The translations under genes were made by a program, and so were the position numbers. Below, piece by piece: positions 12,663 to 25,517 of a stretch of 64,000 bases of DNA. The DNA is from Mixophyes australis (taxonomy: Eukaryota; Chordata; Amphibia; Anura; Limnodynastidae). How positions within the stretch are numbered: the first letter of the stretch is position 1; the number at the start of each line of letters is the position of its first letter. The DNA is taken from the NCBI GenBank assembly GCA_036250195.1, contig JAVHZZ010000001.1, forward strand, positions 379,574,907 through 379,638,906, read 5' to 3'. The notes beneath the pieces were generated by a model. It did not search any database. It was not told the origin of the DNA and was given only the letters and a program-made list of their open reading frames with translations.

Positions 12663-13923
12663 GAGTTTGCTTACTAGTGCCATGACCAAAGTGTAAATGC
12701 CTGTTTGTAACGCTTACATGCTATTTATCAGCATTACAAAAAATGGAAAAAAATATGTGACATGTTTTACTGGCAGCTCTGATATCACACTGAGCTACTA
12801 ATTATCCTTTGAAATGAAAGATGTAGCAATCAGAGGCATTTTCTGTATAATGTTGGTTTAGTGACATGCTGTATTTAGCAGTTTGTTTTTCTACAATTTT
12901 TGTCAAGTAAACAATAATCTCAAAGGTATTTCAGGTACCTTTTGCCCTTGTTCTTTAATGTGTATTTTGTTATAGCAAATAGAGCATTAACAACCTTATA
13001 TCCAGTGAAATTTAGGATTAAATGGTTTATGATTATGCTATATGTCAGTGCTTAGAAAAAAGGTCTTTTTATCAACCAAACCATTGAACCACCAATATGC
13101 ATTTTGTACAGTATGCTATAAAATATGATAAGCATCTAAAGCAATAAGGGCTGCTTATGGCCAAGTTGGTTAGCTAGAAGTGAGCCTTTGTATTATACTT
13201 TTTAATGTAGCTTTCTTCTTCTTCCAGAGGCTTAAGGTCACATGTCATTCTTGTCCTGTTGAGGTGATTACACTATATAGTAACTGCGCTCTTCAGTAAA
13301 TAAAGCACTCTGCTAAATTGTGTGTCTGTGATTTTACAGAGGGCAACCAGCATTTGTTGAATGGCGTCCCTGGTGACATCTTTCTTTAAATTTATTACAC
13401 TGTGGCCAACGACTGTGTAGGAACATGAAAATGTGGCTCGTCTTCTAAAGGTGTCCGGAGATTTGTTGTTTATTCATTTGTTTTGCTGTGCTCTAGTGGA
13501 ACTTTATTATCTGCCTACGAATGTTGGGGAATATTCTACAGTATTGCTTGAAGGTTACTGATTGTATCCAAGCTTGTTTACATATTACATGAGTGTGTAT
13601 TTCACATGTTACAATCACTTTAGCACTTTACATATATTACAGGGAAAAAAATAATGTATACAAGTGTGTAATCTTTTAACTACCCTTTTTGGCCCACTCT
13701 TTCTCCATTGTGAGAGATTTATTTCTTATATCTTTCTTTAGAGTTTAGTAAGGAATTTTAAAAATAAAGGCTTTTGGGTGGCTCACGATCATACTCTTGA
13801 TGGTGTCTTCTGTGATAGTTCTATTATTTTCTTCCAACTGGGTGAAATCTGCTCTCAGACCAGCATTTTCTGATTTATAATTGGAGGCTATTACCTGTAA
13901 ATCTTTTGCCAAAATCACTCCTG
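12663..13923. other. AT-rich non-coding stretch
   Basis: No gene recognised. Confidence 0.4.
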
Positions 13924-14045
13924 GAGGTAAATGTATGAAGAATCGGTTTCTGCAAGTCACCGGATATCCGCGACTTCGCAGGGGAAAATTAAAGTGGTGA
14001 TGGCTTTTAAAGGCAAACTTGCCTTTAAAAGCCATATAAATGGCA
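13924..14045 (+). repeat. GGTAAATGTAT repeat copy with 17-bp perfect palindrome
   Basis: It starts GGAGGTAAATGTATGAAG, followed by TTTCTGCAAGTC, a CG-containing core and AATTAAAGTGG, as in the copies at 6949-7063 and 53662-53748. Its end carries a perfect hairpin: ATGGCTTTTAAAGGCAA (14000-14016), loop AC, and the exact complement at 14019-14035. A 103-codon minus-strand frame across it is probably chance. Confidence 0.6.
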
Positions 14046-14539
14046 GCAGTTCTCATGCAACAGCCAATTTATAGCACACCAGTCCAGTGCTTCAGTACAA
14101 GTAGCTACATTTTTTTTTTAGCCATATAAAATAAACAAAACATAAACACAAATCCTAATCTCTCTGGCTCTAACTAACATAATCAGAGAACTCTCTAAAT
14201 AAGATGGAAGGACCTAATCTCCCAGGCCTCTGACCTGTTCTCCAGGCAGTGATCTGTTCTCCAGGCAGCCTTTTAACTGCAGGTGCAACTCCTTATTATC
14301 CAGTAATGTGACAGGCAAATTGAAAGCCCCAAAATGGGCCTAATGAATGGAGCCTGCTCTTGTCTCTCCATTCATAACTCCAGGGACCCTACACAGGCTC
14401 TTCGTGAAGCCAAAACAATATTTGGGAAGCTATTTCCCAAAATACAAGCAACCTCCCTTGAGTTTTAATAAACATAGGACAGATTTCCCCAGTGCTTCTG
14501 TCACAATATATATAGATAGATATTGTTCCCTCTTTTTCT

Positions 14540-14568
14540 GTCTCTCTCTCTCTCTCTCTCTGTCTCTC
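14540..14568. repeat. (CT)n microsatellite
   Basis: A short CT run continued by TGTCTCTCTG. The serine/leucine-rich open frame across it is spurious. Confidence 0.9.
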
Positions 14569-14789
14569 TGTACATTAATAGGTGTCCGCAATCATGTAGC
14601 CAGTCCAATAGCAGGGTCCAGTAGAAAGAAAGTAATTTGGCATTCATATATGCCAAAAACATAAACAGATTTCTTTGTTTTTCAAATGACACATACTGAC
14701 TGTTCCAGACAGTATTTATTGTGAACCAGTTGGCTCTTAAAGAACATTTTCAAACTCATGATTCTTTATTTGTCTACAGATTTTTTTAA

Positions 14790-15405
14790 ACTAAAAACTG
14801 AAAAATGCTGTTTGCAGAAATATTCAACCCATGCAGATTAATACTTGGTTTGCTCACTGTTTGGGAGTGAATTGTGCCCATTCTTCCTTGCAGATTTACT
14901 CCAGGTTGCTCAGGTTGGATGGACGTCGCTTGTTGACTGCAATGTTCAAATAGTGCCACAGATTCTCAATTAGATTGAGATCTGGACTTTGATTTTACTT
15001 GATCATTGTAGAACATTCACTTTTTTGTTGTTCAACCACACCAATGTTTTGGCATTGTGCCTGAAATCAATGTCCTGCTGAAAGGAGAACTTTCTCCCAA
15101 GCTTAAGTTTTCTAGCAGACTGAAGCAGGTTGTCTTGCAGTATCTCTTTTGCACCATCCATCCATCCTTCAAAACAGTAATCACTGAGGAAAAGCATTCC
15201 CATAGCATGATGCTGCCACCCCCATACTTCACTGGGATGGTGTTTACTGAAGATTGGCAGTGTTGGTTGGTTTGTGCCACACATAGCATTTTGGATCGGG
15301 TCCAAAACACTAAATTTTTGTCTTATCTGATCACAAAACCTTAACCCACATTTTAGCTGGGTCAACTGCAAAAATCAGAGTTTTTTAGGGATTATTAAAC
15401 CTTAT
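14790..15405 (-). pseudogene. Tc1-like transposase, 3' half, decayed
   Basis: Minus-strand fragments show the DDE domain of a Tc1-type transposase, the enzyme that cuts and rejoins Tc1/mariner elements at their terminal repeats. Reading 5' to 3': SDKTKI (about 15335), the position of the first Asp; GGGSIMLWECFS (about 15225); SARKLKLG and FQQDIDFRHNAK (about 15120-15055), carrying the second Asp; and [10 protein letters not shown] (about 14985-14955), carrying the catalytic Glu. These blocks are spread over different frames with stops, so the gene is broken. The N-terminal helix-turn-helix half expected upstream (above 15405) is missing. No terminal inverted repeats are visible. Family assignment is firm; the subfamily is not determined. 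Confidence 0.85.
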
Positions 15406-17392
15406 GATCACAGTGTAACATACATGAAAGTCCAGCAGATCTAAATTACTTAATGATATATTTCAGCGCATCAGACAAACACAGAGGTCAATGTAAGACA
15501 CTTGCATATTACAGGCAGCTTTACAATGCTTTGACTGTGGGTTACGCACCTGTGACCAGCTGTCGAAGGTTAACAGACATAACATAAAGCAGAGAGGTTG
15601 GAACTAAAAGGGCACCATTTGTAACATTTAGCTTGGGTAATAAAGGACCTAATATTTGTATTTGTGTTGGAAATAAACACATGTTGTGGCCAAATTGCAG
15701 AATCATATCTAGAGCTGTGTGCAATGTGCCTTCTATTGACCCCACCAAAAATGGGGGGTTGTTACACAGTTGATGGAAATAATTGTAGACAGCTATAGTG
15801 ATTGCAGGAATTGGACTGATACTGAAAGTTTATTTTGAAAACAAAATACACATTTCCACAGATTCAGTTTCACATGAGGCAGCAGAGAAGCAGCAATGCA
15901 GAACACATTATTTCCCGGTAGACATCTGATTGGCCGGGTGAGTGCATATTCAGAAGCAAGGGAAAAGAACAGCATGGATTAAAATGAAATTTTGACAGGA
16001 AGGCAGTAGGCAGAAGGAAATATGCAATACTTGGTATATGAGCTCATGAACACACTGAGATGACCTGTATTTCAATGGATTGCTGTGTCCTTCGTACCAT
16101 AGAAACTAGTAATCAGCACAAATAATTAAATGTACAATGGCAAGCTTCATAGTTTTTGATATGTTAATTATGTTTGTAATTGAGTAGTCTTCTTTTTTAT
16201 ATGTAATGTAATAGTTGGCTCACTCTCTGTTGATTATCTTAGAGTAGATGAGTACCTGTTATTGAATCTGTGTTTTTAATTAATATAATGCACTAAGATA
16301 CTTCAGAAATGCCATCAAAAATGTTATATAGAAACATAAATTATGTGCTTTTATTTAATGTTGATCATTCTGAATTCTTCGATATAGACTGCAAATAAAC
16401 AACTCTTTTATAGATCATAATTGCAGTCTGAGTTTTTTTTTGTTTTTATTTTAATATACTGTATACTTATAGAGGAACATAGGATTTGGTGATAAAATTA
16501 GTGAATTGCAGCACATCGTGGGCACCACCTAAATGTATAATCAGGACCCCATCTGGTCTAAAACCAGCTTGTGTCTTCTAAAAATTAGTTGTGAGAGGGA
16601 ATTAGACAGAGACGTGACAATTCCTTATGGGGTGTAGACATTTGTGTGTGTCTAATATGTATTTTTTGCATTTTACAACACAACAGTCTTGAGTTTCATA
16701 AAATTGTTATTTATAAATTGATCAAAACTTTTACTATTTAGTCTATAACATGATGAAGCCCTACAGTTTTATAATATATTACATCTCTCCAGGCTACATG
16801 CTTCATCCCTCCTGGATTTTCAATAGAGACCTATTCAGGTGTTGTGAGAATGGTAGCACTTACTAGACAAAGCACTCCAGAGCTCTTTGAAAGCATGATT
16901 ATTATGGAGTGAAAGCATACCACATGGTAATGGCCCCAGTAGCAGTGTTTTGGTGTATTGTGGAAAGGTGATGTGGATATTGTTTCAGATATAGACAGGC
17001 CTTTCACATAAACCTTAATATTTAATAAGACTTATCATGCAGAAATAAGCGTTACCTTTGCCCAGCAATTTCTATAATGATTTTAGACTTTCACACCATT
17101 TTGTGGAAACTGCTAGCAACTGTAGCATAATGGGGTGTCTGCTGCCTTTACTTGTATCATATTGATTGTGTTACCCAGGGGCAGGCTGGGCTGGGGGACA
17201 GGGGGGCAGACCCATAGTGGGCTACCTTGGGCTAGGTCACTGGGCCATCTGCATTTTTTTTCCTTTAAAATATGCTGCTGAATCAAGTCTTGCCCCCCCG
17301 GGCCAAAATTTGCCAGTCCTCCCCTGGTGTTACCTTTCCCAACAGATTGAGGGCTCTACTCCTTTTGTAACTTTTATTTTTCATTCTATCAG

Positions 17393-17393
<1 letters not shown>
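15406..17393. other. AT-rich non-coding stretch
   Basis: Short open frames on both strands near 15.5-16.0 kb match no family I recognise. The segment around 17180-17330 is GC-richer with G/C runs but has no recognisable gene. Confidence 0.4.
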
Positions 17394-17440
<47 letters not shown>

Positions 17441-17445
17441 TATAT
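17394..17445. repeat. (TA)n microsatellite
   Basis: About 50 bases of AT repeat with one phase slip near 17433. Confidence 0.95.
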
Positions 17446-17610
17446 GTTCCCCAATGCCACGTTTGTCTGTCTTTGTACTGACACATGATACATACCCCGT
17501 ACCCTAATTGCTTTCTATTGTCTCCCCTATTTACCTTCTGTCTCTATGGCTTATGTCTGCCTCCCTTGTCTCCCTCATATATTGTCCATCTCTTATTTCA
17601 TATCTGCACC

Positions 17611-19122
17611 CTTGTACTTACCATGTACTATCTGCTCAATTGCTACCTCCCATGTACTATCTGCCCACTTGCCACCTCCCATGTACTATCTGCTCAATTG
17701 CTACCTCCCATGTACTATCTGCCCAATTGCTACCTCCCATGTACTATCTTCTCAATTGTTGCCTCCTATGTCCTATCTACCCAATTGCTACCTCCCATGA
17801 ACTATCATCCCAATTGCTACTCCCCATGTACTATCTGCTCAATTGCTACCTCCCATGAACTATCTGCCCAATTGCTACCTCCCATGTACTATCATCCCAA
17901 TTGCTACCTCCCATGAACTATCTGCCCAATTGCTACCTCCCATGTACTATCATCCCAATTGCTACCTCCCATGTACAATCTGCTCAATTGTTGCCTCCTA
18001 TGTCCTATCTACCCAATTGCTACCTCCCATGTACTATCATCCCAATTGCTACCTCCCATGTACTATCTTCTCAATTGTTGCCTCCTATGTCCTATCTACC
18101 CAATTGCTACCTCCCATGAACTATCATCCCAATTGCTACTCCCCATGTACTATCTGCTCAATTGCTACCTCCCATGTACTATCTGCCCACTTGCCACCTC
18201 CCATGTACTTTCTGCCCAATTGCTACCTCCCATGAACTATCTGCCCAATTGCTACCTCCCATGTACTATCTGCCCAATTGCTACCTCCCATGTACTATCT
18301 GCTCAGTTGTTGCCTCCTATGTCCTATCTACCCAATTGCTACCTCCCATTTACTATCATCCCAATTGCTACCCCCCATGTACTATCTGCTCAATTGCTAC
18401 CTCCCATGTACTATCTGCCCACTTGCTATCTCCCATGTACTATCTGCTCAATTGCTACCTCCCATGTACTATCTGCCCACTTGCTACCTCCCATGTACTA
18501 TCTGCTCAATTGCTACCTCCCATGTACTATCTGCCCAATTGCTACCTCCCATGTACTATCTGCCCACTTGTACTTCCCATGTACTATCTGCCCAATTGCT
18601 ACCTCCCATGAACTATCTGCCCAATTGCTACCTCCCATGTACTATCTGCCCAATTGCTACCTCCCATGTACTATCTGCTCAGTTGTTGCCTCCTATGTCC
18701 TATCTACCCAATTGCTACCTCCCATTTACTATCATCCCAATTGCTACCCCCCATGTACTATCTGCTCAATTGCTACCTCCCATGTACTATCTGCCCACTT
18801 GCTATCTCCCATGTACTATCTGCTCAATTGCTACCTTCCATGTACTATCTGCCCACTTGCTACCTCCCATGTACTATCTGCTCAATTGCTACCTCCCATG
18901 TACTATCTGCCCAATTGCTACCTCCCATGTACTATCTGCCCACTTGTACTTCCCATGTACTATCTGCTTGCTTGTACCTCCCATGTGCTATCTGCTCAAT
19001 TGCTACCTCCCATATACTATCTACCCAATTGCTACCTCCCACGCACTATCTGCTCAATTGCCACCTCCCATATACTATCTGCCCAATTATACCTCTTATG
19101 TAGTATCAGCCCAATTGCTAAC
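17611..19122 (+). repeat. Minisatellite A, 29-bp period, about 52 units
   Basis: A tandem array of a pyrimidine-rich 29-bp unit (for example 17700-17728), with core blocks CTACCTCCCATGTAC and TATCTGCCCAATTG. Variants include GTTGCCTCCTATGTCC and CATCCCAATTG. Because 29 is not a multiple of 3 and no frame of the unit contains a stop, all three plus-strand frames stay open for long distances. The longest apparent protein (406 codons, 17959-19179) and several of 110-290 codons are therefore artefacts. A block of 13 units recurs about 376 bp apart (18301 and 18677), showing higher-order duplication. A similar-period array lies at 20590-21174. Confidence 0.95.
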
Positions 19123-20589
19123 AATTTCTTCTCATGGCAAAAGCAGAATGTGAAAAGTGCACAATCTTCTCTCTCATGATCTTGTAAGGCAGGATGGAAA
19201 GGAAGATATTGGATGGGATTAAGTTTGATAGCAGAGAGAAGAAAGTTGAGTGAAACGTACAAATAAGAGCATAACATTTGTTTTTTAAAAAAAGAACATT
19301 CAATTTAAAAAAAATCTTAAAAGTGATACTGTCTTTTCTCAACAGACACTAATACTTGCCCTGGACTACAGCACACCCTGCCCAACCCTATTAGCAGCCT
19401 ATGTTACTTTGATGAGGCAAAATGCTGTTACATAAATCACAGGTTAGATCCAAACTAGGATATTGCCCTACAGCTAGGTCTGGATTGAAGGATAACATAT
19501 CCACAAGAAAATGTGTACTGTACAAGAAATGTAGATAACATTTGCTTTATCCTCAAACATAAAGACGTTTTTTCACTTGAAAATACTCTACATAAGTTTT
19601 CTAGCTGTAGATTTTAAAACAGTTGTCTTAAAGTCCCATTTAAGTGCAAGATTCTTGTTGGAATTCAATCCCCAAAGACATAACTTTGAAGCTGTGAAAA
19701 TGGAAATAATCGGTTGCATCTTAAATTTATTTGACACATATATTACAAATTCTGACATCTTAACCCCTTTGCTGGAAATATAATACATTTTCGATACCAA
19801 CAGCAGCTGGTATTTCGTCCTCCTTTTGCAATGCCTTATGTATAATTTCTAATATTCTTGTGACTCTATTTAGCAGTGTAGTAATACATTATACTACTTT
19901 TCCTACTATTGGCTACAGTATCCTGGGCTGAATTATATGAGATAAAGGCATGTTTTCAACATCTACTAATTAATTCAGTTATAGAAATTGAAAAATAAAA
20001 GAGTAAAGAAGAAGCATACTATTACTAGACGATGGAAAGGAGTCATGTTAGCAGCATGCATACATCATATACTCATTTAGCCCTCCACATTAAGCAGAGT
20101 AGATTATTCTCCCTTTGTTAACACACATTCTGTCTGTATTCTATTGGGGCGGAGAGAGTAAAAGAACACTTCTACACTGCTCATGGGAACAAATCTCAAG
20201 GTCTAGTAAAGTCAGAAACACCATGAAGGAAATTACTTTGTCAGCACAGAAAATATTGGATTTTTAATAAATTTATTTCATGCACAGAATTCTATGGATT
20301 ACTGTTAGGACAGTAAAGTTGTGGTAAATGTTATCTATCAGTAACGGAATGTCAAAGATTTTGCATGCAAATATTACATTAATGATCACAGATAACTGTA
20401 TAAAATTATATTGCCTGAAATAATAAAAAACTGTAACATGATAAAATAAGTTGGCAATGCTTCTAAAATCATAATAACAGAAGTAGATAAATTCTTAAAA
20501 AATTGTGTTTTTGGCTTTGCTCACTGACTTGAGAGCAGTTGCATATTATCCCCCTTTAATCCATGAATGAGTGCTGCAATCAGAATTTC
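19123..20589. other. AT-rich non-coding stretch between the two minisatellites
   Basis: No gene or recognisable repeat. Confidence 0.4.
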
Positions 20590-21174
20590 AATGCAGGTGA
20601 CTGCACATAAGGAGGGACAATGCAGGTACACGCACATAAGGAGGGACAATACAGGTACACGCACATAAGGAGGGACAATACAGGTACACGCACATAAGGA
20701 GGGACAATGCAGGTGACTGCACATAAGGAGGGACAATGCAGGTACACGCACATAAGGAGGGACAATACAGGTACACGCACATAAGGAGGGACAATACAGG
20801 TACACGCACATAAGGAGGGACAATGCAGGTACACGCACATAAGGAGGGACAATGCAGGTACACGCACATAAGGAGGGACAATGCAGGTACACGCACATAA
20901 GGAGGGACAATACAGGTACACGCACATAAGGAGGGACAATACAGGTACACGCACATAAGGAGGCACAATGCAGGTACACGCACATAAGGAGGGACAATGC
21001 AGGTATATGTACATAAGGAGGTACAATGCAGGTACACACACATAAAGAGGGACATTTACAGGTACATGTACATAAGGAGGTACAATGCAGGTACACACAC
21101 ATAAAGAGGGGCAATGCAGGTACATGCACATAAGGAGGGTTAATTTAGGTACTCGTGCATATGGAGAAGCAATG
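20590..21174 (-). repeat. Minisatellite B, 29-bp period, about 20 units
   Basis: A tandem array of a 29-bp unit (for example 20623-20651) with core blocks GTACACGCACATAAGG and AGGGACAATGCAG. The repeat is free of stops on the minus strand, which gives spurious Cys/Leu/Pro-rich frames of up to 202 codons. The variant GGTGACTGC occurs at 20597 and 20713, 116 bp (four units) apart, suggesting a four-unit higher-order block. Units at the 21000-21174 end are the most diverged. Confidence 0.95.
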
Positions 21175-22864
21175 ACAACTACAATTAAATATTGTGTCAG
21201 TGTAGAGTCAAGATAAAAATATATATAACTCCGCTTCCCAGTACTGGCAGAATATCAGTTATATATTTCAGATACCAGTTGATTTAAAAGAATACACAAC
21301 ATACACAACACCTGTTTCAATAAAACAGAATAAAAAGAAAACATATTGTCCTTAATAGAGATGCAACTATTTGTCTAACAATTTTTTTGTACCACTGATC
21401 ATGTAGAGGACAAAGTGCCTACAAAGGGCCATGAATTGTGAAGGGAAGAAAGAAGGTTTCACAATTTGTATTCTTTACTGTTGACTGAGTAGATTGGCTG
21501 TGAATAGCAAAATTCCTAATAGAATTTAAAAAGTCATAGGGTACCTTTCTTACAAAAATGGTATCTGTAGTTATAGATAATCGAGGACAGTATGGGGGTG
21601 ATCGCTCCAAAGAGTGTATTTGATTGCCTTTTTAGGAGTCAGGAGAAAATGGTGGTCCCCTTGTAAAGCAAAGATAAAATTCTGAAAATATGGGGTTGTG
21701 TTTTGCCTTACTCTGGATCAATGTAATTAGAGTTTATGGAAGGTTAAACTTTATGAACCTGTATTTTTTTTCAACATTACTCACTAAGCAAACATCAGTT
21801 TAGACAATCTCTATTAGAGGCCACTGAAACAGAATCACGCATTACTTGCCATGTAATCATTAGAAGATACTGTTCTCAGACAACACAAGGGCTGGCTAAA
21901 CGAGCAGCTAACCCCACTACAAAAGTGATACTAAGAAAAGAGGCAATATCTGCTTATTGCATGTCTGGTAGTGTTAGAACCAGAAAACAGTTTTAAACTA
22001 TCAAATAAGTGCTGTAATTCAATAAAACAATGTTTTTATCTATTGTATTTTTCTTTTTTAAAGAACTTGGCACTGTGCTTAAGACTCTAGGCCATGGCCT
22101 AACAAAGCCCATGGCAGCATTTAATACAGCAGTCAATAGCTTTCATACATAATTTTAAGCGTAATTTGCAAAAAAATTGAAAAAGAAGAAGAATTAATTA
22201 GACTATTGTAGTCTCAAAAGACCACTAAATGTCATTCCGAGTCAAGCATTGTATATAGATGATATGCAATGTGATCAAACTAATGAAATAGTCTGTGAAC
22301 CTTTACAACTGCCTAAGGCTACATCAGGGTTTTTGAAAAATGTATGTTTTACTCTGCCAAATACACATTTGTGTTTCAAAAAGGATTTTTATTTTAGTCT
22401 TGCCTCTGTGTTTCCTATTTTTTTGTTTTACGAAACAGGTGTTGAATATGTTGTGCATTCTTTTAAATGGGCCATCATCTGTTATCTAAAATATTTAACT
22501 AATATTCTGCCAGTAACTACACTTCTGGGAAAGAGATAATATGTAACATGAAATGTTTTTCAGTCTTGATCTAAAAATTAATACTAACAGCATTTCATGC
22601 TTGGTAGACTTCAGCTCAAACATTCTGCATTCTACTATACATTATGCTGCCGATAATAATTAGGATGCACTATATAAGCAGATTTGCTTATAATCTTCTG
22701 GTTTGTCAACTGCTAAAATGATATTAACAAGATACAAAATCACATCTTTAATAACATGTCAATCATTCTATTTACTACTGTTTGCTTTCTGCAACTTTGT
22801 AGGTTATTATTTTCACAGTCAAGTTGTTGAGCTGAAAATCCAAGACACTTTTTTTTTTTAATCT

Positions 22865-22866
<2 letters not shown>
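21175..22866. other. AT-rich non-coding stretch
   Basis: No gene recognised. The 96-codon plus-strand frame at 22249-22539 has no motif I can identify. Confidence 0.4.

Positions 22867-22906
<40 letters not shown>
22867..22906. repeat. (TA)n microsatellite
   Basis: About 20 TA units just after a T-run. Confidence 0.95.
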
Positions 22907-22910
<4 letters not shown>

Positions 22911-25295
22911 CAAAGCACACACTGTTTTAATATCTGAATGCAAAAAATAGGGGCTTATTTACCAAGTTCCCTCTTGTACATATAATATGCACTGAGAATG
23001 CTGGTAACGATAGACACCATTCCATTTAGATATTGTCACATTAGTAGAGGAACGCAGATAGGGGGTGGGAATATTACAGTGCTATGAACTTTATGTCTTT
23101 CTTTAGAAACTGGGAAGGGACCTTCTGAAGCAATTGTATGGTTACCCAGCATATATTTAGGACTATGCAAATGTTACTTTACATTCAGAAGAACCTATTG
23201 CCAAAATAGTTTTTGGAGCAATATCAATCACCTTTCAATATATTTTTGGTTATTTAAAAAATCATAATACAGTGTTCTCTCTTTATATTTCCAGCTTAAA
23301 ACAAAGGCCAAAATTGATGTAATAGTGAGGGTGGCATTTTAAATAAGGTAACCTATAATGGAATGAATATATTTCAAGGCACTTTTGTGCAGATAATGTT
23401 CATGATGCTAAGCAAGGACGTTGTTATGAAGAGGGTGTTTAAAAGAGGGAGTACTGTGTATAAAATGACATAGTACAGTACAACCACTAAAAATGTTGTT
23501 GCATAGTCCACAACTGGCATTAGCTCTGTTCTATCTGAGATAGCAATTCTTTACCCTATGGTTCCTACATTAGATTTTGAATTGTCATGTCTCATATGCC
23601 TTATATTTCTAGATAAGTTACAATATATGTTCTGCTCAACCTTCATTATAGCCATGCAACCTTGGATCTTGCAAACAACGTAACTTTAAATGCACAGTCT
23701 CTATCTGTGGTTTTCTTTAATTTGCTTCAACGTCATATTCTTCCTTTATAAAACTTTAACACCCTCATGGATGTGGTTTAACACCTTGTAAAATGAAAGC
23801 TTGATTTAGAAATTGAAAAAGGTGCAGAATGGTGATGTGCTAGTGGGAACTTTATAAATTACTTGATAGACAGAGTGCAGGTGTATCTATTTTGAGGTAT
23901 TCTAATCTTAAAGAGGTGATAGCTCACCCGTCTTTCTTTTAAACACTTTTATCTGTAGTTTCAGAATTGAATTTATTTAGCATCACTGGAAGATCTTAAA
24001 GTCCACACTAAAATAAATCAATATAAAAATATTTCCTAAATATATGAAAGATTCAAGAGCAGTTGTAGAAGACCCCCCTTGAGCTCATACATCATGAATG
24101 AGTGAGAGTAGCATAAATTAAGCTCTGGTCATTACATTCTCTCCAGAAGAATCAGAATCCCAGTGCATGTATTATTAATTTATGATACATGAATACATGT
24201 ACCAGCAGTGACAACCGCTCTTGCATTCACCAGTGAGTAGTACTTTTTGATAATAAAATGCATCTATATGTTATTTACCTGCAGCCACATTGGCCACTAT
24301 CTCCTGTGACCACTCCTCTGCTGGGCCCTCTGTCTCCTCTCCCTCCGCTGCCCTGCCTGAGATGGCTTTCTCTCCTCTTCCTACTCCTCCTCCTCTTCTT
24401 CTTAGGCGTGTGCTGCTCTGAGTCTTTCTCCTGTAATAACACTAACAAAACAGTTAGAGTAGGTATACTAGGATTCCAAGCAATAGCAAAACATCTCTAA
24501 AGCACACTTGTGTCCAAGCTATCAATCTGTTGTGTTTGTAGTTGTCAGGACATTAAGATATAATGGACTATTTGAATATCATCATCACATGGTGGATGGG
24601 ATTGTATTTATTATTTAAAAGGGACTTACATGAATCCATACTCAGGCACAATTAGCCATCCCTATAATGTTTTCACTTTGTACAAGTGATTGTGGGCATT
24701 ACAGAAATATTAATAATAACATACTTTAAACGGAATCTTTCCAGACTCTGAAAAATGTATCCAATGATACATAATCTACATTTTCTTATTAAAACAAATT
24801 GCTAATTTGTACCTCAGAACCTTCCTGCAGAGCTTTGCAAGGAGGTCAGGCTGTCTCCGTCAAAGTTCATTTCATCAGTGTTTTAACTGCTTGATTGAGT
24901 GTTTGCAGTCTAACTTCTGGCATATGCATCATTTAGCTGACTGGTGTACAATATATTTTTTTGCAAGTTTGATTGTTACGGCACTGCTATACCAAGCTAT
25001 TGGTCCAAAGTTTTAGTGAGAAGGAAGAGGCCCTGACGCATGAAGCTCTTTGTATTCCTGCTTGCAACTAAATGAAGCTTTTCAACAATCGCAAAGCTGA
25101 TTGGCTGCCTGAGGAGACAAGGGCTGTCCTTGTCAACATATCCATGCTGATACACTGCCACAATGCCCACAACCATGTTTGATCAGACAGTATATAAGAT
25201 CACATAGTCAATTAACACATTAAAAAGCTTGGCATTTTCTAGATAAAAGGAAATAAAAACTAAAATCTTATAATTTTCTATTTGCTTATCATAAT
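22907..25295. other. Non-coding; pyrimidine-rich block at 24292-24412
   Basis: Mostly AT-rich. The 24292-24412 block is rich in CTC/CTT. Read on the minus strand it gives a Lys/Arg/Glu-rich frame ending in GTGGCTGCAG followed by GTAAAT, which could be the end of an exon. Evidence is too thin to call a gene. Confidence 0.35.
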
Positions 25296-25517
25296 AAATA
25301 GTAAAAATGTCCCAGCCTGAAGAAGAGGCACTTGGCCCTATAAGTGTCCCCAGCCAAATTTCAACCTCACAGAGGTTGAAGTGCTAGTACAACTTGTGGT
25401 GGACAAGCTGCACCACATCACCTGGCCGCCCATAGTTGTGGCCAAGCTCCGCATATGGAAAGAAATTATTCAGCAGGTTAACGCTGTGGCCACCTGATCA
25501 CTGAGATCGAAAAGAGG
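25296..25517 (+). pseudogene. Myb/SANT-like exon relic with splice donor
   Basis: An ATG at 25307 opens a short acidic leader, after which the frame shifts. The next frame reads FNLTEVEVLVQLVVDKLHH, then RIWKEIIQQVNAV (about 25360-25480), a pattern of helices and spacing like Myb/SANT-type DNA-binding domains such as those in the second protein of Harbinger transposons and its domesticated relatives. After another frameshift ITEIEKR is followed directly by GTAAGT, a strong splice donor at about 25517. At least two frameshifts make it a relic. I do not identify a downstream exon with confidence. Alternative: chance similarity of a short helical frame. Confidence 0.4.

Noticed and set aside
13745..14056. 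103-codon minus-strand frame as a gene
   Set aside because: Its N-terminal part is the palindromic interspersed repeat, and the rest matches nothing I recognise.
17959..19179. 406-codon plus-strand frame resembling a Leu/Pro/Cys repeat protein
   Set aside because: It is produced by the stop-free 29-bp minisatellite, is open in all three plus-strand frames, and has no start context or domain.
20521..21131. 202- and 183-codon minus-strand Cys-rich frames
   Set aside because: Same cause: the 29-bp array B is stop-free on the minus strand.
17611..21174. CRISPR array
   Set aside because: Units are contiguous and near-identical over their full 29 bp with no unique spacers, and the setting is vertebrate.
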